From positions 62,001 through 126,000 of the forward strand of contig JAHBUR010000010.1 in NCBI GenBank assembly GCA_019637975.1: a DNA stretch of 64,000 nucleotides, given 5' to 3'. The translations under genes and the position numbers were made by a program. Under the pieces are notes generated by a model, which saw nothing but the letters and a program-made list of their open reading frames with translations, was not told the DNA's origin and did no database searches. This DNA comes from Bacteroidota bacterium (GTDB taxonomy: Bacteria > Bacteroidota > Ignavibacteria > UBA10030 > UBA6906). Of this stretch, positions 41,691-50,881 are shown in pieces; positions within the stretch are counted from its first letter, which is position 1, and each line of letters starts with the position of its first letter.

Positions 41691-43151
41691 GAACGTATTT
41701 GGATACTGCTCATCAGGTTGCTCAATAACAGTGATGATTGGTCTGAACCTCCACGTAGGCGACCAAGCGCTTGAATCAACCGTGTTTGCGGCCTTTACGT
41801 GCCAATAATAATAATCAGCCGACGGAAGCGCGTTAATCATTTTGAATGATAAGGAATCGATTGATGAAACATCAAGGACATTGTTCTGAAAAGTAGAGTC
41901 CGGAGATACTTGTAGACGATATCTCAAGGCGGCTGGGGAGATCCTCCATCGGAACTCTGGAGTTTGCCCTGTTCCAACGCTGTCATTTCGTGGGAAGACG
42001 GGCTGAGGCACGTGCGGCACTGAGTTGCTTGTAAAGACATTCACATCATCAATATGGAACCCCTTGAGACTGGGACAACCAAAAGTATTACAGAATCCTG
42101 TGAACGTAAAAGCAACGCGAATGCGTTTTCCAGAGAAACTTGTCGGTAGGGTGAGTAGAGGAGCTATCCAAGGTGTTGAAGTAGAATACGATGCCAACAC
42201 TGTCTCTTGGCTCCATCTTCCTCTACCAGAATCCTCCACCACAGAGACTCCCGCACTGGTGTAGCCAGTTCTTTCAAGGGTATACCGAAAACGCAATAGT
42301 AAGTCTTCGTTTGTTCCGAGGGCGGGGACACCCATACTAGGTGAAAAAAGTCTAACGGTGTAGGACGATGCAGGCACATGGCGACGATTGAGGTTAGTGC
42401 CGGCCAAAATGGGCTTACTAGGCGGAACAACAAATGTATCTGTCCCGACGCGGAAAAGGCCGTAATTATCCCACCACTTGTCAGCATCTGCATCAACGGT
42501 CCAGTCCTGGTCAAAGTCCCAAGCAATCGGAAGACCGTTGTTTCGGAACCGAGACTTTACAACCCGAACATCGTCAATTCGCCACCCTCTTCCACTAGGA
42601 CATCCAAAGGTATTGCAGAAACCGTACAAGCGGAACCCTATGTTCACTCTCCTTCCTGCATATTGTGAAATAATTATAGAAACATCCCTCCAGTAATCGA
42701 GATTTAGATTCGAATTGTACTCCACAGATACAGTCTGCCAGGGCCCTTGATTTCCTGCCGAGTCCAGCCTAACCGCAACATATGCCCTGCAATAGGCATT
42801 GATGTTGTACCAGTGAGTAAAACCTATTCTCAAGTCTTCATTGTCTGAAATTCCGGGCAAAAGGATTGGGGGGGAAACAAGATATGTATCGAATCCAGTT
42901 GCGGGAACGTCACCGTTAAGAACTCCACCGCCAATTTTTCCGATCCGTGCAACATTGCTTGGTAGTGTTGTATCTTCTCCGACACTCCATAACCCGTTCG
43001 TTACCTGCCACAATCCCGGCCCAAATTCAAAGTCCTCCAAGAAAATCACTGAATCTGGACTATTTTGACAAAATACTCTGGTGGCCTCACCTATGCACAA
43101 TGACAGTAAGAAAACCAGTGCAAGCCCCCATTTCCTTGTGGTTGCGATCAT
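41412..43151 (-). CDS. Secreted protein with two MAM/choice-of-anchor-like domains and type IX sorting domain
   Basis: 579 residues with GGAGG before the ATG. A signal peptide (1-28) is followed by two related beta-sandwich repeats (about 33-205 and 206-375). Each contains an (F/L)YGFCNTFGCPS or FTGFCNTFGCPS segment and then an IDDV motif, as in MAM-like or choice-of-anchor J domains. A fibronectin-III-like domain follows (about 385-480, LRYRLQVSPDSTFQNN, YYYWHVKAANTVDSSAW). The sorting domain ends TRKLLLLR and carries the in-frame repeat SASAGSAQG. These are adhesive or carbohydrate-contacting architectures. A sigma-70-type promoter at 43194-43222 precedes it. Confidence 0.87.
   Translation of the reverse strand: MIATTRKWGLALVFLLSLCIGEATRVFCQNSPDSVIFLEDFEFGPGLWQVTNGLWSVGEDTTLPSNVARIGKIGGGVLNGDVPATGFDTYLVSPPILLPGISDNEDLRIGFTHWYNINAYCRAYVAVRLDSAGNQGPWQTVSVEYNSNLNLDYWRDVSIIISQYAGRRVNIGFRLYGFCNTFGCPSGRGWRIDDVRVVKSRFRNNGLPIAWDFDQDWTVDADADKWWDNYGLFRVGTDTFVVPPSKPILAGTNLNRRHVPASSYTVRLFSPSMGVPALGTNEDLLLRFRYTLERTGYTSAGVSVVEDSGRGRWSQETVLASYSTSTPWIAPLLTLPTSFSGKRIRVAFTFTGFCNTFGCPSLKGFHIDDVNVFTSNSVPHVPQPVFPRNDSVGTGQTPEFRWRISPAALRYRLQVSPDSTFQNNVLDVSSIDSLSFKMINALPSADYYYWHVKAANTVDSSAWSPTWRFRPIITVIEQPDEQYPNTFTLSQNYPNPFNPESKISFQIPIASDVTLKVYDLLGREVATLVNERMNPGTYSATWNAAGFASGVYFYRLQAGSASAGSAQGFVETRKLLLLR
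41453..41473. repeat. Second in-frame dispersed repeat
   Basis: Same 21-bp element as 40303-40323 with one base changed (TCGGC for TCGAC on the minus strand), at the equivalent position in the sorting domain. Confidence 0.75.
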
Positions 43152-43193
43152 TGCTGCCTCCTACTACTCATGAGAAACATTCTTTTACTCAAA

Positions 43194-43222
43194 ATATTAC
43201 TTGAATGAATATGAACATGTAA
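43194..43222 (-). promoter_or_regulatory. Sigma-70-type promoter of the 41412-43151 gene
   Basis: TTACAT (43217-43222), 17 bp, TAATAT (43194-43199) on the minus strand; leader about 35 nt. Confidence 0.45.
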
Positions 43223-43239
43223 CCACCCCCAAGGGTGGT
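43222..43239 (-). terminator. Short hairpin after the NarL-type regulator
   Basis: ACCACCC (43222-43228) and GGGTGGT (43233-43239) with a 4-nt loop, 49 bp past the regulator stop. It touches the next promoter's -35 box. No strong T-tract. Confidence 0.4.
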
Positions 43240-43287
43240 ATTGTGGCTAGGGAGTTTTAGGGGAGGGGGTGACCGCAATCGGTAGGA

Positions 43288-43884
43288 TTACCGCGACTGC
43301 ATCTTCCTATAAATATTCCTGATGTGAAACTTCACCGTGTTTTTTGCGATGAAGAGCTTGTCGGCAATGGCTTTGTAGCTGTTGCCCTGGTCGAGGAGGG
43401 TGAGGACTTCGTTTTCGCGGGTGGTGAGCGGCTCGGGGGGCGGGGCCTTTTGGAAATGGCGGATCACTTTGCGGGCAATGGTCGGACTCATGGGCGCGCC
43501 GCCATCTACTGCTTCCGAGATGCCGTCGAGAAGCTCTTCGCGGCCCGCACTTTTGAGCAGGTAGCCTGTCGCTCCGCGGGTAAGCGACTCAAAAACGTTC
43601 TCGTTCTCTTCATGCACGGTGAGCATGATGACCTCTGCCGCCGAGAGTCTCTCTTTGAACATCGCCACTGCATCAACGCCCGTCATATGTTGCCGCTGAC
43701 CCGGCTTATCGAACCCGATGTCGAGCAGGATAACGTCCGGCTTGTCGCGGGCGATGTTCCTGAGTGCAGACTCGCAGTCGGGATATTCGCTGACACACTT
43801 GAAGCCCCTCGCTCCGTTGATGAGTTTTGCGATGCCCCGGCGAAAGGAATCGTCGTCGTCAATAATGGAGATTTTGATGGTCAT
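43288..43884 (-). CDS. NarL/LuxR-family response regulator
   Basis: 198 residues. The receiver domain has an acidic cluster at 9-12, phospho-acceptor D55 (VILLDIGFD) and an unusually long loop after it (DKPGQRQHMTG). The GerE helix-turn-helix at the C-terminus reads LTTRENEVLTLLDQGNSYKAIADKLFIAKNTVKFHIRNIYRK. It lies 91 bp downstream of the propeller-type kinase gene in the same direction and is its probable partner. The gap between them is filled by palindromic repeats. Confidence 0.94.
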   Translation of the reverse strand: MTIKISIIDDDDSFRRGIAKLINGARGFKCVSEYPDCESALRNIARDKPDVILLDIGFDKPGQRQHMTGVDAVAMFKERLSAAEVIMLTVHEENENVFESLTRGATGYLLKSAGREELLDGISEAVDGGAPMSPTIARKVIRHFQKAPPPEPLTTRENEVLTLLDQGNSYKAIADKLFIAKNTVKFHIRNIYRKMQSR

Positions 43885-43908
43885 GTCGCCGCTTTGTCTG
43901 GTCTATTC

Positions 43909-43971
43909 AGGACACGGCGGAGCCGTGTCCCTACAAAAACCCATCGGTAGGGACACGCCTCCCGCGTGTCC
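43909..43971. repeat. Double palindromic REP-like element
   Basis: Two adjacent hairpins: GGACACGGC/GCCGTGTCC (43910-43930, 3-nt loop) and GGACACGC/GCGTGTCC (43951-43971, 5-nt loop). The outer GTGTCCCTAC (43926-43935) and GTAGGGACAC (43947-43956) are also complementary. It lies between the kinase stop and the regulator start. The GTAGGGACAC core resembles dispersed intergenic repeats of many genomes. Confidence 0.75.
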
Positions 43972-43975
43972 TATT

Positions 43976-46900
43976 CTAGAATACTGCTGCGATCTTCTGA
44001 GAGAAATATACCCCTCGCATCCGCATGGAAACCACCACCCGCAAGGGTAGTTTTGCTGTGAGTGTGACGCGGGTTCCGATGCCGTTTGCCGGCTCGACGG
44101 TCAGGCCGCCTCTGAGGAGGGCAGCCCGGCGTTGCATGTTGTCCAATCCGTTGATGCGGGTGAGGTTCTCCTTGCTGAATCCGGGACCGTCGTCAGCGAG
44201 CGAGGCGACAAGCAAGCGCCCTTCGAGTGTGAACGTGAGGACGACGTTTGTGCATCCCCTCGCATGTCTCGCAACATTGTTCATCGCCTCCTGAAAGATG
44301 CAGAGAAGATTCTCGCGCCATCGCATGTTGAGACGGATGTTCTCCGACTCTTCCGGAAGCGCTGCAAGAGAAAATGCAATATCCAAATGGTCAAACAACT
44401 TGCCGCCAAATCCTGCAAGATGAAGGGCGAGGTCACGCAACGAGCTGAGCGTGGGATCCTGAAGCCATGTCGCCTGACGAACACCGAGCGAAAGTTCGTC
44501 AATCAGTTTGGTGACATCCTCCAGCGTTCTTTCCGCGGTTGCGGAGCCGTTCTTGAGGTCCTGCCGGGCAGCTTCCGTTTGCACTTTCAGCGTCGAGAGT
44601 ATTGCGCCTCCCCTGTCGTGAACATTTGCTAAAATCCTTCGATGCAGTTCCTTGTCACGTTTCCTTCTTCTCCACAACGACGTAATGGCAACAATTCCCA
44701 ACACAAACGGCACACCCGTGAGAAACCACCACGCTACCCAAAAGGGCGGGGAGATAGTCACGAAAAGTGTTGCAGGATTCGTACTCCACACGCCATCTCT
44801 GTTTGCGGCTTTCACTTTGAATGCGTACTCGCCAGGCTGCAAATCCGTGTACGTCATCTCCCGTTGACTGTTGAGCACGTTCCATGTTGTGTCATGCCCT
44901 TCGAGCATGCATGAGTACCTGTTTCTTGCAGGATCCTGAAAATGAAGTCCCACAAAATCGAATGTGATTGTGTTATCGGAATGAGAGAGCGAAACCTTCT
45001 CCAGAGACGAAATCGGCACTCGGAAGTCAACCCTCTTTCCGAATTTTTTGAATCCCGTGATGAGTACGTCGGGAGAAACGGGGTTCATGTTCTCTGCAGG
45101 GCGGAAGCTGTTCAATCCCTGAGGCCCGCCGAAAAACATTCTGCCATCCTTCAACTTGAGTGTTGCACCGAGATTGAATTGGTTGCTCTGCAATCCGTCA
45201 GCCACGGTGTATGTTCTTACAAATCCCGTAGTCGGATTGAACCTGCACAGTCCGTTGTTTGTGCTGAGCCAGAGATTCCCGAAATCGTCGGCGAGTATGC
45301 CGTAGATCGTGTTATCCGGCAGGCCGTCCCTTTCCATGTAATGTGTGTACAATCCCCGAGTCTTGTCGAAACGCTTCAGCCCTGCGCCGTACGTTCCAAG
45401 CCACAAGATGTTGGTGTCAAAAGGGTCGGATGCAACGCAGATGACTCGTGTCTCTGGAAGCACGGGGTACTTTCCTTCTTCAAAGGTATGTTGCAGTTCA
45501 TGCGTCTGTTTGTCGAACCTGAGAAGACCATCGTTCCACGTTCCGAGCCACAGTGAGCGTCCGTCATCACATATTGAAAGAACCCACCAGTTGGGATCGT
45601 TGCGAAGTCCTGAAGAAGGGAACCGTCGGAATTTCCCTGTAGCGAGATCTATCGAAGCCAATCCCCCTTGATTACTTCCCACCCACAATGTCTTTCCTCC
45701 ATCCCCGTGGAGGGTGTAAACATTTTTGTCGTCTCCTCCGTTCGGCAACTTGGGAGGAATAACGGGATGCGAAATCTTCCGCGTCTGCATATCAACCTGC
45801 ATCACGCCTCCGGAGAGCGTGCCGAGCCAGAGAAAACTCTCATGTTCGACGATTGCGCGTACAGGGAATTCTTTCAGGGGAGGAGTATAGTCTCTGAATT
45901 CTTTCTTCTCCTCATCAAGAACACACACGCCGTTATCGGTGCCCACCCAGATTCGACCGTCCTTTCCCTCCGAGAGTGACCAGACAGAATGGTCGCCGCG
46001 CAGAAGCTGGCGTGAGGAACTATGCTTGTATAACAAAAACTGCTCGTGTTGCCGTCGCACTGTTCTCACTCCATCTCCACCTGAACCAATCCAGAGCATA
46101 CCGCTCCGATCCGCGAAGAGGGTTTCTATCTTACGAGTGATTTTTGGTTGCGGCTCGACCGGGGTAAGTTTCTTGGTTCCGATATCCAGCCGCGCCACCG
46201 AGCCATCTGAGAATCCGAAGAGGAGAATCGAATCGCCTTCCGGATACATCTTCAACACAGGGCCACCGGCGAATTGACTTGGCGGTGGAACGGGAAGTTG
46301 TGTGAAGGTACGAAATCGTTCCAGTTTGGTATCAAAAACTACGACACGCCCGGTGATCGTCGCTGCATACACGATGTTTGGGAAGACCGGGTTTGAAGAA
46401 CTCAAGGAGATCAAAGAATTATGGCCGTTCTCTCTCGTATCGGATGAATCTACCAGGAATCTCTTTAGAACCGAAGCATTCGCTGACAGCATCGTCAACC
46501 CGACCTCCGTTGCCAACCAGATGTTGCCTTCGTTATCTTCACAGATTGCACGCACATTGTCACTGCGGTCGCACAGTGCCAAACGTGGTTGATGTGGAAC
46601 CGGAAAGAAGCGGGTGAACGTCTGATTCTCAGCATTGAATCGGTTGAGACCATGCTCGGTGCCGACCCAGACCGTGCCTCGTGAGTCCTCGAAAAATGAG
46701 ATAACTCCGTTATCGCTGAGAGCCCCGGGATTGTACCAATCGGCGCGCCATCGTTCGCATTCGCCCGTGTGTGTATTCAGCCTGTTGAGTCCGCCGTTGT
46801 CCGTGCCTACCCAAAGGACGTGGTCGGGCTCGAAGGAGGGCTGCAAAATTGCTGTAACGTAGCTTGAACTGAGGGTTTTCTTGTTCTGAGGATCGGAAAC

Positions 46901-47122
46901 AAATTTCTGAATGGAATACCCGTCGTACTTGTTCAGTCCGCTTCTCGTTCCGAACCACATGAAGCCCCGGCGGTCCTGGTAGATGCAGTGAACATTGTTC
47001 TCGGAAAGGCCTTGATCAACAGTGAGATAAGTGATTTGTCCGCGCGCCGATGTATGTGCAAACAGTGACAGGCACGAAAGCAGAGCAAGGTGAGTTATAA
47101 GGAAGATTTGCCAGCTTGGCAT
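43976..47122 (-). CDS. Propeller-sensor histidine kinase (Reg_prop/Y_Y_Y type)
   Basis: 1048 residues. A signal peptide precedes a large periplasmic sensor of repeated two-component-propeller units (GFMWFGTRSGLNKYDG, GTVWVGTEHGLNRF, GRIWVGTDNGVCVL, NLWLSTNNGLCRF), probably two seven-bladed propellers. A Y_Y_Y domain follows (about 690-765, YSCMLEGHDTTWNVL, YAFKVKAANRDGVWS). One transmembrane helix lies at about 775-797. The cytoplasmic kinase has a HisKA_3-like box with the histidine in NVHDRGGAIL and HATPase_c (NNVARHARG, GLDNMQRRA). No receiver domain is fused; the NarL-type regulator is downstream. In Bacteroidota such sensors often detect polysaccharide breakdown products. Whether this one does is unknown. 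Confidence 0.93.
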   Translation of the reverse strand: MPSWQIFLITHLALLSCLSLFAHTSARGQITYLTVDQGLSENNVHCIYQDRRGFMWFGTRSGLNKYDGYSIQKFVSDPQNKKTLSSSYVTAILQPSFEPDHVLWVGTDNGGLNRLNTHTGECERWRADWYNPGALSDNGVISFFEDSRGTVWVGTEHGLNRFNAENQTFTRFFPVPHQPRLALCDRSDNVRAICEDNEGNIWLATEVGLTMLSANASVLKRFLVDSSDTRENGHNSLISLSSSNPVFPNIVYAATITGRVVVFDTKLERFRTFTQLPVPPPSQFAGGPVLKMYPEGDSILLFGFSDGSVARLDIGTKKLTPVEPQPKITRKIETLFADRSGMLWIGSGGDGVRTVRRQHEQFLLYKHSSSRQLLRGDHSVWSLSEGKDGRIWVGTDNGVCVLDEEKKEFRDYTPPLKEFPVRAIVEHESFLWLGTLSGGVMQVDMQTRKISHPVIPPKLPNGGDDKNVYTLHGDGGKTLWVGSNQGGLASIDLATGKFRRFPSSGLRNDPNWWVLSICDDGRSLWLGTWNDGLLRFDKQTHELQHTFEEGKYPVLPETRVICVASDPFDTNILWLGTYGAGLKRFDKTRGLYTHYMERDGLPDNTIYGILADDFGNLWLSTNNGLCRFNPTTGFVRTYTVADGLQSNQFNLGATLKLKDGRMFFGGPQGLNSFRPAENMNPVSPDVLITGFKKFGKRVDFRVPISSLEKVSLSHSDNTITFDFVGLHFQDPARNRYSCMLEGHDTTWNVLNSQREMTYTDLQPGEYAFKVKAANRDGVWSTNPATLFVTISPPFWVAWWFLTGVPFVLGIVAITSLWRRRKRDKELHRRILANVHDRGGAILSTLKVQTEAARQDLKNGSATAERTLEDVTKLIDELSLGVRQATWLQDPTLSSLRDLALHLAGFGGKLFDHLDIAFSLAALPEESENIRLNMRWRENLLCIFQEAMNNVARHARGCTNVVLTFTLEGRLLVASLADDGPGFSKENLTRINGLDNMQRRAALLRGGLTVEPANGIGTRVTLTAKLPLRVVVSMRMRGVYFSQKIAAVF

Positions 47123-47202
47123 TGCTTATCACCGGGTCAGTCAGAATTGTGATAAAAGCAACTACGGGAGCTACCCTTCGGTATTGAAGGACAGCGCAAA
47201 AA

Positions 47203-47231
47203 AAGGTAGTGCTGCAAAAAGAGAAAGTCAA
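47203..47231 (-). promoter_or_regulatory. Sigma-70-type promoter of the propeller kinase
   Basis: TTGACT (47226-47231), 17 bp, TACCTT (47203-47208) on the minus strand, giving a leader of about 75 nt. The -10 box is weak. Confidence 0.42.
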
Positions 47232-47265
47232 GGAAAATTACAATGTCAGAAGCTGTCCCTCGAAT

Positions 47266-47472
47266 TCAGCGCTTTGAGTCGATCGGTACCGGGTTGAGGC
47301 ACACGACTTCTTCAGAAGGCGCTACGTTCGTGAGCGCATCGTTGAGTCTTGACCGAAGGGCATCACCATCTCCACCGTCAGGCAAGTCCATAAGCCTGCA
47401 TGCACGACGGAGTTCTTCCGCTGAGCGTGTGGGGTCATTCACCCAATCTACTGCTGATTGTTTGGAAGGCAT
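47266..47472 (-). CDS. Small protein with SAP-like helix-extended-helix motif
   Basis: 68 residues from an ATG at 47472, preceded by AAGGA at the right distance. A longer reading from 47538 would run through the terminator at 47490-47517 and is rejected. The sequence AEELRRACRLMDLPDGGDGDALRSRLNDAL has the length and Leu/Gly spacing of a SAP or HeH motif, which binds DNA or RNA. It sits alone between the terminator of the upstream secreted-protein gene and the promoter of the kinase. The family call rests on the motif pattern alone. Confidence 0.55.
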   Translation of the reverse strand: MPSKQSAVDWVNDPTRSAEELRRACRLMDLPDGGDGDALRSRLNDALTNVAPSEEVVCLNPVPIDSKR

Positions 47473-47489
47473 CTTCTTTCCTTCACAAC

Positions 47490-47517
47490 AAAAAGAGCGG
47501 GACTGCATGCCCCGCTC
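47490..47517 (-). terminator. Rho-independent terminator of the 47541-49325 gene
   Basis: On the minus strand GAGCGGG, a 9-nt loop and CCCGCTC, followed directly by five T residues (the A run at 47490-47494). It starts 23 bp after the stop codon. This is the best terminator in the window. Confidence 0.88.
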
Positions 47518-47540
47518 CTTGTTTTCTACAACATGCAACT

Positions 47541-49325
47541 TTATTTCAGCAGAATAAGCTTTTTCACATCACCGAACGACCCGGCTGCCATACGGTAGTA
47601 GTATATGCCGCTGGCGAGATTGGCCGCATTCCACGTCACCTCATACGTACCCATCGGCTTCACGTCGTTCACAAGTGTTGCCACTTCACGGCCGAGCATA
47701 TCGTACACTTTGAGTGTCACTTCACTCGTCTGCGGCATGCTGAACTTGATTGTGGTAGACGGGTTAAACGGATTCGGATAATTCTGCTCAAGCGCGAATG
47801 TCCCCGGCAATTCGTTTGTCGGCCGTACATCCGTAATAATGTTCGAGCCATCATAGAACACACCGGTGGGCCCGAGTTGCGAGTAGATCACACCGCCTCC
47901 GAATGCAGCCGCCCCGGTTCTGAAGCCGGCAACGCTTGGCGCAGTGGAAGTGCTGGCGTTGCGATTCTCATTCACAATCTGGCGGGCTGTGAACGGCGGA
48001 TTGAATGCGCTCGTGTAAATGACGGTATCGCGCGACGGCCCCTTCGACACGTAGGCAACTCTGAACGCACTCTGCGCCTCCTGACAGTCAAGGTCCGCAC
48101 GTTGCTGATTGTTGGCTTGAGGCTGGAGAATCTGATCCAACGTCCAGTTTGCAAGCGCCCACGCCCCCGTTGGACTGGTGGCATAGCCTATATTATCAAC
48201 ACCCGCCTGAGTCCGAGTAAACATTACCATCAGCGCGTTGTTTTGCCGGCTCGCCACAAAGCTGGTTCCAAACTCGGGATCCGCTGTGTTTGCAACATTG
48301 ATCTGGCTCCACGTTGAGCCGGTTCCCAAACCCGAGAGCGGAATCCTCTGCATCCGGAGGTTCGGGTTGGTCGCCGTGATATCGTTCGTTAACACCACAC
48401 CGATCGTGTCCGACCTGAAATTGTAGTCGATATCAAGATCGAAATCATTGAACGAGTTACGCGCCGTGTCCAATGCCCACGTCACTCCCCAATTTGTCGA
48501 AAACGACGCGAGTGCCTGGTTGCCGACACCGGTGGTCGAATCCACGTTCTGAAATGCGGCGTACCAGTACGTTAATCCGGCGCTCCACATGTACCCGTCG
48601 GAAACAACTGCGGGATTGATATGTCCCCTTCCTGCAGGGCGAGTAGCAATTCCGGTAGCCCTGAAGCCGGATCCATTCTCAAGACAGGAAAACCAGAACA
48701 ACTGTCCGCCATATCCCGACGCTGCAGTCGTCCGGACAGCAGTAAATCCGAGAACGTGATTGTTCACTGAATCCGTGACAAAAAAATCAAATGAATGCCA
48801 CTTTGTTGTTCCGCCGGGGGAAATATTGAGAAGGCGAGTCCACGAAAGCCCCTGATCAGTCGACCGGAAAACACAGATCGAATCCCTGTTGCTGGCAATG
48901 TATGCAACGTACTTATTTCCCAAACTATCAACGCGAAGCCTGAGGCTCTTGGTGTTTCCGGCTGTAAGCGGGCTCAAGATGTCCGCAGGTGAAATCGGAA
49001 CATCTCCCGGACCCCAATCATTGGATGTCCCGTTCCCGTTTGATAAACCCGGAAGAACAGCATACGGATCGTCAGGAGCGGGAGCAACCCGGGAAAAGGC
49101 ATTTGCATACAGGTGGTTGTATTGTGAGGTGAGGGTTTCGTACAGCGCGAGATTTTCGGCGCGGCGGGCCGCAACAATATCAGCCCAAAGTTGCGCTCGG
49201 GGGGATGTGTCGACAATTTCCACTGCTCCTATGCCTGCTTCACGCGCAATGTCCTCCGGTGTTTGGGCAAGCACGGGAGCGAAAGCAACTAGACAGATGA
49301 GCAAAGCTTTCGCCAATTGTGTCAT
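47541..49325 (-). CDS. Secreted sialidase-fold-like protein with type IX sorting domain
   Basis: 594 residues. A signal peptide (1-20) leads to a helical region (about 22-80). A propeller-like region follows (about 100-490) with Asp-box-like SICVFRSTDQGLSW and SFSTNWGVTW and strands such as NKYVAYIAS. The sorting domain starts FALEQNYPNPFNPSTTIKF and ends KLILLK. The Asp boxes suggest a sialidase-like six-bladed fold. No catalytic Arg triad or Tyr/Glu pair can be assigned by eye. It has its own promoter (49445-49473) and a strong terminator, so it is monocistronic. Confidence 0.85.
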   Translation of the reverse strand: MTQLAKALLICLVAFAPVLAQTPEDIAREAGIGAVEIVDTSPRAQLWADIVAARRAENLALYETLTSQYNHLYANAFSRVAPAPDDPYAVLPGLSNGNGTSNDWGPGDVPISPADILSPLTAGNTKSLRLRVDSLGNKYVAYIASNRDSICVFRSTDQGLSWTRLLNISPGGTTKWHSFDFFVTDSVNNHVLGFTAVRTTAASGYGGQLFWFSCLENGSGFRATGIATRPAGRGHINPAVVSDGYMWSAGLTYWYAAFQNVDSTTGVGNQALASFSTNWGVTWALDTARNSFNDFDLDIDYNFRSDTIGVVLTNDITATNPNLRMQRIPLSGLGTGSTWSQINVANTADPEFGTSFVASRQNNALMVMFTRTQAGVDNIGYATSPTGAWALANWTLDQILQPQANNQQRADLDCQEAQSAFRVAYVSKGPSRDTVIYTSAFNPPFTARQIVNENRNASTSTAPSVAGFRTGAAAFGGGVIYSQLGPTGVFYDGSNIITDVRPTNELPGTFALEQNYPNPFNPSTTIKFSMPQTSEVTLKVYDMLGREVATLVNDVKPMGTYEVTWNAANLASGIYYYRMAAGSFGDVKKLILLK

Positions 49326-49444
49326 GGCTTCTCCTTACGTGTTGTGGTTGGATGGTTAGTTGGCCGCTGTAGCGCGGAAACTCTCAACTCACTCAACATC
49401 TCATGCTCAAGCTTATCGACGCATATGCAAGGAACAATGTATTC

Positions 49445-49473
49445 ATTATGTAAAAAGGAGAACTCATTTGCAA
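49445..49473 (-). promoter_or_regulatory. Sigma-70-type promoter of the 47541-49325 gene
   Basis: TTGCAA (49468-49473), 17 bp, CATAAT (49445-49450) on the minus strand; leader about 115 nt. Confidence 0.5.
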
Positions 49474-49483
49474 GCACATGGGT

Positions 49484-50881
49484 TCATTTCTGCCTCTCCC
49501 GGTAAAGTACTCCGGCCGTCCACACTGTTGCAGAAATCAACAGCCCCGGGTAGATTGGCTCAATTTCAAACGGATACAGTGCAGAGTTTCCAATTTCCCC
49601 CGTCCATCCAAGGAGCAGCCATGTTACCGAGCCGACCCAGCCGAACAGCATTGACGTAAATGCAAAACCGGACGATATCCTCAACCTTTTAGAATAGCTC
49701 GCCATCAGCGGAATCAACAGACCCGGCACGATAACCGTCCCGATCGTGTACCAAAGCTTGATGACGGAGGGGATCGCAATACTCAACGCTATTGAAAGCG
49801 CGGCGGTAACTATGAGCCCGGCCTTCGTGTAGCGCGCAACGTTCGAGTCATCGCCCTCATTCTTCCACCTCCACACAATATCACGCCCCAATGTCGTTGC
49901 GGAGATGAATGCCAACGTGTTGAGGCTCGACATGATTGTGGCAAGCATCCCGATGTAGAACATCCCCTTCGCAATTGGAGGGAGCGTTACTTCGGCGAGA
50001 AGAGGAAACGCCATAACGGGTTGATCAAGCAGAGGAAGCGCGGCACGGGCGTACAATCCTGCTGTTGCTGTCATCGCATCGAAGATGAACCAAAAGATGA
50101 TAGATATGAGAATACCCCGTTGCGCGACTTCTCCTGACTTTGCAGCATAGCATCGTTGGTGAAATGCCGGATCCACCAGCGTCCACAACGCAATGAAGAA
50201 CCACACCAACACGAACTGAATCGAATTCCCGCCGTTCCATGTCAGATGCAGATGCGGAACATTTCGTTGAATGAAATCGAACCCGCCGAACTTGTCGTAG
50301 GCGAACGGAATGATTACTGCGAAGCCGATGAACATGAGAACAAACTCGAACACATCAGTATTCACATCCGCCCGGAATCCGCCGAAGTACAGATATACCG
50401 TCGTCGAGATTGTGCCGATGAACAAGCAGGTCACGTACCCCCACCCTGTTACCAGTTGCAGCAACATGGCAAGCATCAGCACGTATGGTGCGGGAGTTGT
50501 AAGAATGAATGTGAGAATCGAGCCTAATATCGCCGTCTTGCGGTCGTATGATTGCTGGAGTTTATCGGGGATGGTGAGAAGATTGGACTCACGAATACGC
50601 CTGGCAAGAAACAGCGCAAACAGGAGGGCAAAGATGTAATACGGCACTCCTTGCACAACCCAGTTGGAGATTCCGTAGAGATACGAGAATTCCCCGACGC
50701 CGAGAATGCCACCGTACCATGTTGACACAAGCGTCATCACGAACAGCGGCAGGGTCAACGAACGACCTGCAAGCAGAAAATCGGCCGCTTCGCTTTTTGA
50801 CTTTGAGAGAAATCCGATAAGAAGAACCGCGACAAAGTATGCCGCAATCAGCAGAAGGTCAACCGTGGAAAATGTTACCAT
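49484..50881 (-). CDS. Sodium:solute symporter (SSS family), candidate thiamine transporter
   Basis: 465 residues from the ATG at 50881, which shares one base with the thiN stop (TGATG). About twelve to thirteen helices show the SSS plan, starting DLLLIAAYFVAVLLIGFLSKSK, with the family's AGRSLTLPLFVMTLVSTWYGG segment in TM2 and a TM8-like region LNTLAFISATTLGRDI. It is the third gene of a TPP-riboswitch operon after a TonB receptor and thiN, which makes thiamine or a thiamine precursor the likely substrate, driven by sodium. Comparative work has proposed an SSS-type thiamine transporter (ThiV) in other bacteria; I cannot confirm relatedness to it here. Confidence 0.9.
   Translation of the reverse strand: MVTFSTVDLLLIAAYFVAVLLIGFLSKSKSEAADFLLAGRSLTLPLFVMTLVSTWYGGILGVGEFSYLYGISNWVVQGVPYYIFALLFALFLARRIRESNLLTIPDKLQQSYDRKTAILGSILTFILTTPAPYVLMLAMLLQLVTGWGYVTCLFIGTISTTVYLYFGGFRADVNTDVFEFVLMFIGFAVIIPFAYDKFGGFDFIQRNVPHLHLTWNGGNSIQFVLVWFFIALWTLVDPAFHQRCYAAKSGEVAQRGILISIIFWFIFDAMTATAGLYARAALPLLDQPVMAFPLLAEVTLPPIAKGMFYIGMLATIMSSLNTLAFISATTLGRDIVWRWKNEGDDSNVARYTKAGLIVTAALSIALSIAIPSVIKLWYTIGTVIVPGLLIPLMASYSKRLRISSGFAFTSMLFGWVGSVTWLLLGWTGEIGNSALYPFEIEPIYPGLLISATVWTAGVLYRERQK

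Noticed and set aside
43909-43971. CRISPR-like array
   Set aside because: Only two unequal palindromes with a short spacer; no repeat-spacer periodicity and no cas genes.
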